NCBI GenBank assembly: GCA_050740975.1
Contig: JBOIEE010000233.1
Location: 1 to 14,457, forward strand
DNA length: 14,457 bases
Reading direction: 5' to 3'
From: JBOHHR01 sp050740975
Lineage (GTDB): Bacteria > Pseudomonadota > Gammaproteobacteria > JBOHHR01
Shown here: piece after piece, positions 1-5,307 of the stretch
Position numbering within the stretch: the stretch's first letter is position 1
Layout of the letters: each line of letters opens with the position of its first letter
Position numbers and translations under genes: made by a program
Notes under the pieces: model-generated
The model's input: only the letters and a program-made list of their open reading frames with translations
Database searches by the model: none
What the model was told of the DNA's origin: nothing

Positions 1-724
1 TGTCACCGGTCTGCCCGGCGGTGGCGCCCACTGGAGCCGCAGCGTGCGTTTTGGCCCTGACGGCTGGATGTATCTGAGCGTGGGTTCCAGTTGCAACGCG
101 TGCCAGGAGCGGGACCCACGCCGCGCTCGGATTCTGCGCTTTCGTCCCGATGGGAGTGGCGGCGGGATCTACGCCACCGGTCTGCGCAATACCGTGGGCT
201 TTGACTGGCGTCCGGGCACTCAAGAGCTTTATGGCGTGGACATGGGGCGCGACTTTTTGGGAGACGATTTTCCCCCTTGCGAGCTAAATCGCATACAGCG
301 GGGCAAGTTCTACGGCTGGCCTTACGCCAATGGCGACAACATCCCTGATCCCGACTCCGGCGAAAGCAATAAGGCAAAAATAAAAGACAGCGTTGCGCCA
401 GTGCACGAGTTTGCTGCACACAGCTCGCCCCTCGGCATTTCTTTTTTACGCGGCGACGAGCTACCTCTAACCTATCAAGGTGCCGCATTGGTCGCCTTAC
501 ACGGATCCTGGAACCGTACCGAGAAGCAGGGATACGAGGTCGTCTCGTTGCACTTTAGCGGCGGTAACATCGCGGAGCGCAAGTTTGTGACGGGTTTCGA
601 GGTCGATGGCGATGTCATCGGTCGTCCCGTGGCCATCGCTCAGGGGCCCGACGGCACCATTTTTGTCTCTGATAACTTCACGGGCAGCGTCTACGCGATT
701 AGCTACGGTGCAACGGGGTGGTAA
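1..724 (+). CDS. PQQ-dependent sugar (sorbosone/glucose-type) dehydrogenase, 3' part
   Basis: The reading frame is open from base 2 and ends at TAA 722-724, giving 240 visible residues; the start lies outside the window. The protein resembles the six-bladed beta-propeller family of soluble PQQ glucose dehydrogenases, in particular the L-sorbosone dehydrogenase branch, which oxidises sugars or aldoses in the periplasm with PQQ as cofactor. Visible signs are blade motifs such as FGPDGWMYLSVGSS, the CNAC pair in SSCNACQERDPRRARI that is typical of the sorbosone branch, GLRNTVGFDW, ELNRIQRGKFYGWPYANGD and the closing blade GPDGTIFVSDNFTGSVYAISY. A GTG at 44 is internal to the family fold and is not taken as the start. 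Signal peptide and operon partners upstream cannot be judged. The real substrate is not predictable from this part. Confidence 0.85.
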   Translation, partial: VTGLPGGGAHWSRSVRFGPDGWMYLSVGSSCNACQERDPRRARILRFRPDGSGGGIYATGLRNTVGFDWRPGTQELYGVDMGRDFLGDDFPPCELNRIQRGKFYGWPYANGDNIPDPDSGESNKAKIKDSVAPVHEFAAHSSPLGISFLRGDELPLTYQGAALVALHGSWNRTEKQGYEVVSLHFSGGNIAERKFVTGFEVDGDVIGRPVAIAQGPDGTIFVSDNFTGSVYAISYGATGW

Positions 725-873
725 TACTCATACGGACATCGTACGCAGAATCGACCATTTCGCTTCTCATTCGGTCTTTACGTCCCTTCGTCTGGACCGT
801 CACCGCCGATGACATCTGACCTGAGAAGTGAGAAAATCGTTAGCATGACAACAATGGAAGGAGGAGGTTTCTT

Positions 874-1287
874 GTGACTATACACTCTACTGGTGGTTGT
901 GCATGCGGCACCATTCGCTATGAGTGTTCGGCTGCAGCGGCTTTTGCTGGGAATTGCCATTGCCGTGATTGCCAACGGGCAGCGGGAAGTGCGTTTGCCC
1001 CCTTGGTTTTCGTGCCAAGGAGTGCGGTCACAATCACCGGCGATGTGAAATACTACGATGTTAAAGGTGATAGTGGGCATATTGTCAGCCGTGGTTTTTG
1101 TCCAGCATTTGGGGGGCGGCTGTTTCTAAAAGCAGCAGTGATGCCTGACGTCATCGGTATCATGGCGGGGGAGCTTGATGACCCAACCTGGTTTCAACCC
1201 ACAATGGACATTTACACGGCGAGTGCACAGCCGTGGGATTGTATGAACCCAGATCTACCCATGTTTCCCAAGATGCCACCGGTGTAG
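874..1287 (+). CDS. GFA/CENP-V-domain protein with one zinc cysteine missing
   Basis: A 137-residue protein of the glutathione-dependent formaldehyde-activating (GFA) fold. The founding member binds S-hydroxymethylglutathione with zinc; most bacterial members have no assigned substrate. The start is GTG 874, preceded by a strong purine-rich ribosome binding site (GGAAGGAGGAGG, 856-867). The N-terminal GGCACGTIRY gives C9 and C11 of the structural zinc site, and CHCRDC gives C28, C30 and C33 of the catalytic site. The last structural motif is normally FCxxCG; here it reads FCPAFGG, so C76 is present but position 79 is Phe (TTT 1108-1110; TGT would be Cys). The C-terminal MFPKMPPV is usual for the family, so the protein is full length. 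It lies 149 bases after the sugar dehydrogenase and is probably transcribed separately. Family call is sure; activity is doubtful. Confidence 0.85.
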   Translation: MTIHSTGGCACGTIRYECSAAAAFAGNCHCRDCQRAAGSAFAPLVFVPRSAVTITGDVKYYDVKGDSGHIVSRGFCPAFGGRLFLKAAVMPDVIGIMAGELDDPTWFQPTMDIYTASAQPWDCMNPDLPMFPKMPPV

Positions 1288-1288
1288 G

Positions 1289-1440
1289 TACGACTTGATG
1301 GATGTGCTGATGCGCGACCAGATGTAGCCGTGCGACTTGAGCGAAGGGGGTTCATCTTCATTACCAACGCCGGCGCTTACACGACTTCGTACGCATGCAG
1401 CTTCAACGGCTTTCCGCTACCGGAAGCCGTCGTCATCTAG
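1289..1440 (+). pseudogene. Remnant 3' end of an ornithine/lysine-type decarboxylase gene
   Basis: Reading YDLMDVLMRDQM from 1289, then an in-frame TAG at 1325-1327, then PCDLSEG to 1348, then a shift of frame in the GGGGG run at 1346-1350, then FIFITNAGAYTTSY...FNGFPLPEAVVI to TAG 1438-1440. This order reproduces the C-terminus of type III (alanine-racemase fold) PLP decarboxylases of ornithine or related diamino acids: the CD-x-x-D substrate region, a short acidic linker, the GAYTTSY motif and the NGFP tail. An intact version would have one more base in the G run (GEG-D-F rather than G-G-F) and a sense codon instead of TAG. Only about 50 codons remain; the first 300 or more residues are absent and the remnant starts within two bases of the upstream GFA stop codon. 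It is a dead relic, not a working polyamine gene. The exact substrate of the ancestor cannot be told. Confidence 0.75.
1406..1430. repeat. Imperfect hairpin inside the decarboxylase relic
   Basis: ACGGCTTTCCG (1406-1416) faces CGGAAGCCGT (1421-1430) around CTAC with one bulged base. It falls within the codons for the conserved NGFPLPEA tail, so coding constraint explains part of the sequence. No function is claimed. Confidence 0.3.
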
Positions 1441-1449
1441 TAAGAATTT

Positions 1450-1472
1450 GGGCCGGACGTTGCGTCCGGCCC
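1450..1472. terminator. Perfect 10-bp GC hairpin, relict terminator of the decarboxylase
   Basis: GGGCCGGACG (1450-1459) pairs perfectly with CGTCCGGCCC (1463-1472) around a TTG loop, 10 bases after the decarboxylase stop codon. Position and shape suit an intrinsic terminator, but no T run follows on the plus strand (ATGCTTGC), and on the minus strand only AAATTCTTA follows. I read it as the decayed terminator of the dead gene. It may still slow polymerase but cannot be called functional. Confidence 0.45.
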
Positions 1473-1583
1473 ATGCTTGCGGGCCCATGCGGAAAGCATT
1501 CAGCGGAGGACCAAAGCGCTCAAGACTCCTGAGTAGGGCATATCAGTGAACTCGGACGGACCTCAGCCCGGTAGAGTATTTGC

Positions 1584-1650
1584 GGATTCGGTTGGGCGCA
1601 TTTCGCGAGTTTTGTCCATGGGCTCGTAGCAAGCAGACTCAACCGAATCC
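1584..1650. repeat. 11-bp perfect inverted repeat with 45-base interior
   Basis: GGATTCGGTTG at 1584-1594 is repeated as CAACCGAATCC at 1640-1650. The interior has a smaller possible stem (CGAG 1607-1610 with CTCG 1623-1626) and a CCATGG palindrome. It could be the ends of a small decayed mobile element or the base of a structured RNA; no promoter, T run or flanking duplication was seen. Confidence 0.5.
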
Positions 1651-1818
1651 AGAATACCAAGCTTATCCTTGCAGCAAGCACGATGTCCTTGGACACGCGA
1701 ATAGTCCCTCAAACTCCCATCGAGTCGGGTCACGTCGTGCCGACGACCATTTGGCTATCGGGAATGGGCAGACCGCCTTGGTGCTCGGCGTATGAACTGC
1801 GCGTGCGCGCTAGTTCCA

Positions 1819-1837
1819 CTAGAGGGGAATCCTCTAG
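1819..1837. repeat. 7-bp inverted repeat
   Basis: CTAGAGG (1819-1825) and CCTCTAG (1831-1837) are exact inverted copies around GGAAT. It lies 49 bases beyond the hemL stop on the hemL coding strand. No T run follows on that strand, so a terminator role is weak. Confidence 0.3.
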
Positions 1838-1885
1838 CCTCCTTGCCGCGTCGCCTTACCCTCCGGGACAATTACGAAACCCGCG

Positions 1886-3172
1886 CTAGCGCTCCACGGT
1901 TGCTAATACCTTGCGCGCTGCAGCTAAAGTCAATTCTATTTCTTTCGCTCCGTGGGCACAGGAGACGAAGCCGGCCTCAAACGGTGAGGGCGCTAGATAG
2001 ACGCCTTGTTGCAGCATGCCATGGAAAAATTGCTGGAAACGGGCTGAATCGCAGCTCATGACCTGTTCCAAGTAGGCTACTGGGGCCTCTTCGGTGAAGA
2101 ACAGACCAAACATGCCTCCCACTTGGCTGGTAGTTAGTGGAACGCAACACTCTTCGGCCGCGCCTTTTAAGCCCTGGAGGAGTTGTTCTGTGATTGCTGA
2201 TAAGCTTTGGTAGGATCCTGGCTCGCAGAGGACCTCTAGGGTGGCGAGCCCCGCCGCCATCGCAACTGGATTTCCTGCTAAGGTACCCGCTTGATAGACG
2301 GGCCCCAGAGGGGCGATTTGCTCCATGATCTCCGCCCGCCCGCCGAAAGCCCCCACCGGTAGCCCCCCTCCGATGATCTTGCCCAAGGTAGTCAGGTCCG
2401 GGCGTACATTGTAAAGCGCTTGGGCGCCCCCCAACCCCACGCGGAAACCGGTCATCACCTCATCGAAAATCAGAAGGCTGCGGTGCTGATCGCTGATGGC
2501 GCGCAATCCCTGCAAGAACCCTGGCACCGGCGGCACGCAGTTCATGTTGCCCGCGACCGGCTCGACGATGATTGCCGCGATCCCTTCTCCTTGCTTGGAA
2601 AACGTCTCTTGTACCTGGTCCAGGCGGTTATAGCTCAGGCTAATGGTGTGCCGCGCCAGTGAGGCAGGGACTCCCGGTGAGCTCGGGATCCCAAACGTCA
2701 GCGCCCCTGATCCCGCCTTTGCCAATAGCGAATCCACATGCCCGTGGTAGCACCCGTCGAATTTGACGATCGCGTTGCGGCCGGTGTATGCACGGGCCAA
2801 GCGGATGGCGCTCATGGTAGCTTCGGTCCCTGAGTTGACCATGCGGATGCGCTCGATTGCCGGCATGATTTGGCAGATCTTCTTGGCAAGCGCTGTCTCC
2901 AGTGCCGTAGGCGCACCAAAGCCCAGTCCCTTACGAGCCGTCTCCACCACCGCCGCAAGAACCCGTGGGTGGGCATGGCCTAAGATCATGGGGCCCCACG
3001 CTCCAACGTAGTCGACATATCGCCGGCCATCTTCATCGATCAGCCAAGCACCTTCCCCGTGGCTAAAAAACACCGGCTCTCCGCCCACCGCTTTAAACGC
3101 ACGCACCGGTGAGTTTACCCCTCCCGGCAAGTAGTGCTTCGCCTCTGCGAAAAGCTCATGACTGCGAGTCAT
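1886..3172 (-). CDS. hemL: Glutamate-1-semialdehyde 2,1-aminomutase
   Basis: HemL moves the amino group of glutamate-1-semialdehyde to give 5-aminolevulinate, the first tetrapyrrole precursor in the C5 pathway; it is a cytosolic PLP enzyme of the class III aminotransferase fold. I choose ATG 3172, giving 428 residues, the normal family length: GAGGAG lies 8 bases before it and the protein then begins MTRSHELFAEAKHYLPGGVN as in homologues. The longer open frame up to 3286 runs through thiE and is not used. Motifs: SPVRAFKAVGG near 21-31, NSGTEATMSAIRLAR near 113-127, FDGCYHGH near 138-145, FDEVMTGFRVG at 236-246 with the PLP-nitrogen Asp237, and LGKIIGGGLPVGAFGG with the Schiff-base Lys265. 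The first 17 bases overlap the end of thiE, so the two are co-transcribed and probably translationally coupled. No defects are seen. Confidence 0.97.
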   Translation of the reverse strand: MTRSHELFAEAKHYLPGGVNSPVRAFKAVGGEPVFFSHGEGAWLIDEDGRRYVDYVGAWGPMILGHAHPRVLAAVVETARKGLGFGAPTALETALAKKICQIMPAIERIRMVNSGTEATMSAIRLARAYTGRNAIVKFDGCYHGHVDSLLAKAGSGALTFGIPSSPGVPASLARHTISLSYNRLDQVQETFSKQGEGIAAIIVEPVAGNMNCVPPVPGFLQGLRAISDQHRSLLIFDEVMTGFRVGLGGAQALYNVRPDLTTLGKIIGGGLPVGAFGGRAEIMEQIAPLGPVYQAGTLAGNPVAMAAGLATLEVLCEPGSYQSLSAITEQLLQGLKGAAEECCVPLTTSQVGGMFGLFFTEEAPVAYLEQVMSCDSARFQQFFHGMLQQGVYLAPSPFEAGFVSCAHGAKEIELTLAAARKVLATVER

Positions 3173-3845
3173 GTAAGCGCTCCTCTGCATAATTTTGTGC
3201 TCGGAACAAGCGGGAATAAGAGCGGGCGGCTCGCTCCGGATCCGCTTGCCCACATACCCCATCGACGACCGCCACCATGTCCGCACCCGCCCTTATTAAA
3301 GCCATAGCGTTCCTTGGTTTGATCCCTCCGATGGCCACGATCGGAATAGCCAGCCGCAACTTCGCCTCTTGCAACAGGTCGATCGAGGCCGAGCGGGCAT
3401 GTGGCTTAGTGCACGATGGAAAGAAACTGCCAAAAGCCACATAGCTCGCGCCCATGCTCTGCGCGTTTTTGGCCAAAGCGAGCGAGTCATAACAGGATAC
3501 GCCGATGATCTTGGTCTTGCCGAGCACGCGGCGTGCTTTCTCTATGCTGGTGTCCTGTTGGCCGATATGCACGCCATCGGCGTCGCATCGTTTGGCCAGC
3601 AGTGGGTCATCGTTGAGGATAAAAGGGATCCGGGTTAATTTGCAAATCTCTCGCACCTTTTCAATGCGTGTGGTCAATTCAACGCCACGGTGGCGTTTGT
3701 CGCGGTATTGCACCATCATGGCACCTCCACGGATAGCTTTTGCCACCTGGACTGAAAGGACTTCGGCCGGATCCAAGGTGTCGGGAGTTATCACGTAAAG
3801 CCCCCGCACCGGTAACGGCAAGTCAGGACAAGGCGATTTTCTCAT
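3156..3845 (-). CDS. thiE: Thiamine-phosphate synthase
   Basis: ThiE joins the pyrimidine (HMP-PP) and thiazole (THZ-P) halves of vitamin B1 to make thiamine phosphate; it is a small cytosolic TIM barrel. From ATG 3845 it has 229 residues, slightly longer than the usual 205-215 because of a short N-terminal tail before GLYVITPD. Motifs: MVQYRDK near 44-50 (pyrophosphate and pyrimidine binding), ILNDDPLLAKRCDADGVHIG near 76-95 with the Mg-binding Asp pair, GVSCYDSLALAKNA near 115-128, YVAFGSFFPSCTK near 135-147 and the phosphate loop IVAIGGI near 169-175. A TTG six bases upstream (3851) is another possible start; neither has a clear Shine-Dalgarno sequence. It is the first gene of a thiE-hemL unit and is divergent from the rubredoxin gene 106 bases away. 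Intact. Confidence 0.95.
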   Translation of the reverse strand: MRKSPCPDLPLPVRGLYVITPDTLDPAEVLSVQVAKAIRGGAMMVQYRDKRHRGVELTTRIEKVREICKLTRIPFILNDDPLLAKRCDADGVHIGQQDTSIEKARRVLGKTKIIGVSCYDSLALAKNAQSMGASYVAFGSFFPSCTKPHARSASIDLLQEAKLRLAIPIVAIGGIKPRNAMALIRAGADMVAVVDGVCGQADPERAARSYSRLFRAQNYAEERLHDSQS

Positions 3846-3889
3846 ACCCAAGCGTTTACGCTACTCGATTGTCGTGCTGTTAAAATAAG

Positions 3890-3911
3890 AAAAAGTAGTC
3901 ACCACTTTTTT
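3890..3911. promoter_or_regulatory. A/T-rich inverted repeat in the thiE/rubredoxin divergent region
   Basis: AAAAAGT (3890-3896) and ACTTTTT (3904-3910) flank AGTCACC. Being between two divergent genes, it is better placed as a regulatory or promoter-spacing element than as a terminator. I see no thiamine riboswitch (THI box) upstream of thiE and no convincing -35/-10 pair on either strand. Confidence 0.25.
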
Positions 3912-3951
3912 AAGCCTAACGAAATCAGCTAACAAAGCAAAGTTCGACCTA

Positions 3952-4116
3952 ATGAAGCGTTATATGTGTGTTATCTGCGGATTTATCTACGATGAGGAGA
4001 AGGGATGGCCCCAGGACGGCATTGCTCCCGGTACTCGCTGGGAAGACGTGCCGCTCAATTGGGTTTGCCCCGATTGCGGGGCGCGCAAAGAGGATTTCGA
4101 GATGGTGGAACTATAA
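3952..4116 (+). CDS. Rubredoxin
   Basis: A 54-residue one-electron carrier holding a single iron in four cysteine thiolates. Both knuckles are present: C6-V-I-C9-G and C39-P-D-C42-G. Other conserved parts are GFIYDEEKG, DGIAPGTRWEDVP with its Trp, and the WVCPDCGARKEDFEMVEL tail. It begins at ATG 3952 and ends at TAA 4114-4116, the standard size for the short bacterial type, as in the alkane hydroxylase and oxygen-protection rubredoxins. No strong ribosome binding site is visible. It is divergent from thiE and convergent with hemJ. No rubredoxin reductase or partner oxygenase is in the window, so the electron acceptor is unknown. Confidence 0.96.
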   Translation: MKRYMCVICGFIYDEEKGWPQDGIAPGTRWEDVPLNWVCPDCGARKEDFEMVEL

Positions 4117-4140
4117 ACAGTAGTAGAGATGTTCTGCCAA

Positions 4141-4156
4141 GAAACTCAAAAGTTTC
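4141..4156. repeat. Small hairpin between convergent rubredoxin and hemJ
   Basis: GAAACT (4141-4146) and AGTTTC (4151-4156) form a perfect 6-bp stem around CAAA, 25 bases after the rubredoxin stop and 36 bases beyond the hemJ stop. It could help end both transcripts, but no T run follows on either strand. Confidence 0.25.
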
Positions 4157-4191
4157 GCATCGATCACGCCGGCGGCTCCGTTCCTAAAGCT

Positions 4192-4617
4192 CTATAGCGG
4201 CTTAACGACGGCAAGTATGACCACCCCGAACAAAATAAGTACAGGGAACTCGTTGAACCAGCGGTAAAAGACATGTCCGTGGCGATTGTGATCGTGTTTA
4301 AAATCAAAAACCAGCTTTCCGCAGTAAGCGTGAAACCCGATGAGCAGTGCGACCAATAGAAGCTTCCAGTGCAGCCAGACCGCTTCCTGGTAATGACTCC
4401 ATCCCTGATCTGCGATCAATGCGCCACCAAAAAGCAGGGTCAACACAGCCCCTGGGGTTGTGATGCCGAAGTAGAGCTTGTGTTCCATGAGCTTAAAACG
4501 CTCGCTGCTGATGGGGTCATAGCTCATCGCGTGATAAACGAAAAGCCTGGGTAAGTAAAACAGGCCGGCGAACCAAGTCACCATAAAAATGATGTGGAAT
4601 GCTTTCAACCAAAGCAT
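4192..4617 (-). CDS. hemJ: HemJ-type protoporphyrinogen IX oxidase, membrane protein
   Basis: A 141-residue integral inner-membrane protein of the HemJ (formerly UPF0093) family, which oxidises protoporphyrinogen IX to protoporphyrin IX, the penultimate step of haem synthesis, in many proteobacteria and cyanobacteria. Four hydrophobic segments are visible, near 5-27, 50-68, 80-98 and 122-139. Family marks are LKAFHIIFMVTWFAGLFYLPRLFVYH (described by its ends: His8 and His29), MEHKLYFGITTPGAV near 44-58, WLHWKLLLV near 81-89 and FYRWFNEFPV near 117-126. It starts at ATG 4617; no strong Shine-Dalgarno sequence precedes it. Together with hemL it places two haem-pathway steps within 3 kb. The gene is complete and converges on the rubredoxin gene. 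Confidence 0.93.
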   Translation of the reverse strand: MLWLKAFHIIFMVTWFAGLFYLPRLFVYHAMSYDPISSERFKLMEHKLYFGITTPGAVLTLLFGGALIADQGWSHYQEAVWLHWKLLLVALLIGFHAYCGKLVFDFKHDHNRHGHVFYRWFNEFPVLILFGVVILAVVKPL

Positions 4618-4851
4618 GCGACAGGCTTATAACGAAATTCAGCTAAGGTGATTTTTATTGCATCGCACAACAAGCGCTCCATTTTACTAGGCATGCCGCT
4701 GGCCCATGCCGCCCTATGGTGAGCGTAACGCTTTCAAGTGTATCCATAATAGAGCGTTATCGCAGCGCGCGCTTTGAGGTGTTTCATTGCAGAAAAAATA
4801 ATGCCTCATACGCTCGCCCGCAGGGAGTTTTAGCAGGCCTACAAAAAAGGC
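4618..4851. other. Intergenic stretch upstream of hemJ
   Basis: This should carry the hemJ promoter on the minus strand, but I see no clear -35/-10 pair. The only structure noted is the 11-base palindrome AGCGTAACGCT at 4722-4732. No coding sequence is supported on either strand; the frame at 4784-5059 minus runs through the candidate RNA and the repeat and lacks any family feature. Confidence 0.4.
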
Positions 4852-4880
4852 TTGACACCTCCCTTCCTAGCCAGTAGCCT
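4852..4880 (+). promoter_or_regulatory. Candidate sigma-70 promoter for a small RNA
   Basis: A perfect -35 box TTGACA (4852-4857) is followed after exactly 17 bases by TAGCCT (4875-4880), a 3-of-6 match to TATAAT. Transcription would start near 4887. The -35 and spacing are ideal, the -10 is weak, which may point to activator dependence. No coding sequence with a ribosome binding site follows before the terminator at 4947. Confidence 0.5.
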
Positions 4881-4886
4881 TTGTCT

Positions 4887-4970
4887 TGCCTGTGCGAATT
4901 GTTGCCCAGGTATCGGTTTCCTACAATAATAATAAAATATCGATTTAAGCGGCTTCGGCCGCTTTTTCTT
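4887..4970 (+). ncRNA. Candidate small non-coding RNA, about 85 nt
   Basis: The segment between a good -35 box with 17-base spacing (4852) and a textbook intrinsic terminator (4947-4970) holds no credible open frame. Just before the terminator is an A-rich run, ACAATAATAATAAAATAT, of the ARN-repeat kind that binds the distal face of Hfq, and the terminator ends in a U-rich tail, as in Hfq-dependent sRNAs. I do not recognise the sequence as a named RNA family. Alternatively the terminator closes a longer transcript begun further upstream. The call is an inference from signal layout. Confidence 0.4.
4947..4970 (+). terminator. Intrinsic terminator with UUCG tetraloop
   Basis: AAGCGGC (4947-4953) pairs with GCCGCTT (4958-4964) around TTCG, the very stable tetraloop, and a T-rich run TTTTTCTTTT follows from 4963. 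This is a complete Rho-independent terminator on the plus strand. No annotated plus-strand gene ends upstream (the rubredoxin stop is 830 bases away), so it implies an otherwise unseen transcript. Confidence 0.85.
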
Positions 4971-4987
4971 TTCTGTCCACAGGATCT

Positions 4988-5118
4988 AAAAAATTCCATC
5001 CGTACAATTTTTTGCATCGCAACGCAAAAATGCGATTTTTGCTTTGCTCCGTTTTTCAAACAGATATAGGCGCAGCCTATCCCATACTGTTGGGCACCTC
5101 GAATTGATCGAAGGGCCC
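4988..5118 (+). repeat. Degenerate copy of the five-hairpin repeat element
   Basis: This stretch aligns with 11597-11737. The first 76 bases (4988-5063) match 11597-11671 at roughly 88% by hand alignment, including a perfectly kept hairpin GCAAAAA/TTTTTGC. The middle differs: the long stem of the other copy is replaced by ATAGGC-GCA-GCCTAT (5066-5080). The right end GGGCACCTCGA...TCGAAGGGCCC (5092-5118) is the same terminal hairpin with two mismatches. The left terminal repeat is not recognisable, so this is the older copy. It sits between the small-RNA terminator and argC. Confidence 0.85.
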
Positions 5119-5167
5119 TTAAGGTGATGGCCGGATGTGTTCACGTCCGCGCGAGGGGGGCACCCCG

Positions 5168-5196
5168 AATTAAGCAACGCGCGCTTAATTTCTTTT
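5168..5196 (+). terminator. A/T-rich hairpin with T-rich tail upstream of argC
   Basis: AATTAAGC (5168-5175) pairs with GCTTAATT (5183-5190) around AACGCGC, followed by TCTTTT. The shape is terminator-like though the stem is weak. It lies 112 bases before the argC start, so it could act in an argC leader. No short peptide with arginine codons was found before it, so attenuation is not supported. Confidence 0.3.
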
Positions 5197-5307
5197 ACTT
5201 GTCCTTACACGTATTATTGCCTGCGTATATCTACGACGGCAATCGGCGCGCAGTCTGTCCAAGCGAACGCCGCTGAGGATTGCGGCCGTAAAGAGGTGAC
5301 TAAAAAG

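Larger units (their letters stand above)
1473..1885. other. Non-coding gap between decarboxylase relic and hemL
   Basis: About 410 bases hold no protein I recognise on either strand; the open frames here (for example 1683-1889 plus) lack a ribosome binding site, family motifs or typical composition. The visible structure is an 11-bp inverted repeat at 1584-1594/1640-1650 and a 7-bp inverted repeat at 1819-1825/1831-1837. The stretch lies between a dead gene and the stop of convergent hemL and looks like decayed accessory DNA. Confidence 0.5.

Noticed and set aside
1450..1472. Functional intrinsic terminator
   Set aside because: The stem is perfect but no T run follows on either strand, so I list it only as a relict.
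1683..1889. 68-codon plus-strand frame before the hemL stop
   Set aside because: No ribosome binding site, no recognisable motif, low-complexity Ser/Arg/Pro content; typical of a chance frame in decayed DNA.
3173..3286. Longer N-terminus for HemL
   Set aside because: It would overlap thiE by 130 bases; ATG 3172 has GAGGAG at 8 bases and gives the normal 428-residue length.
3852..3951. Thiamine pyrophosphate riboswitch before thiE
   Set aside because: The thiE leader is short and shows none of the conserved THI-box core (CUGAGA...); not supported.
4784..5177. Minus-strand frames in the argC upstream region
   Set aside because: They run through the candidate RNA terminator and the hairpin repeat, and have no start signals or family similarity.
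5137..5307. Longer N-terminus for ArgC
   Set aside because: The extra 57 codons cross a terminator-like hairpin, match nothing in the ArgC family, and GTG 5308 has an excellent Shine-Dalgarno sequence and family-typical first residues.
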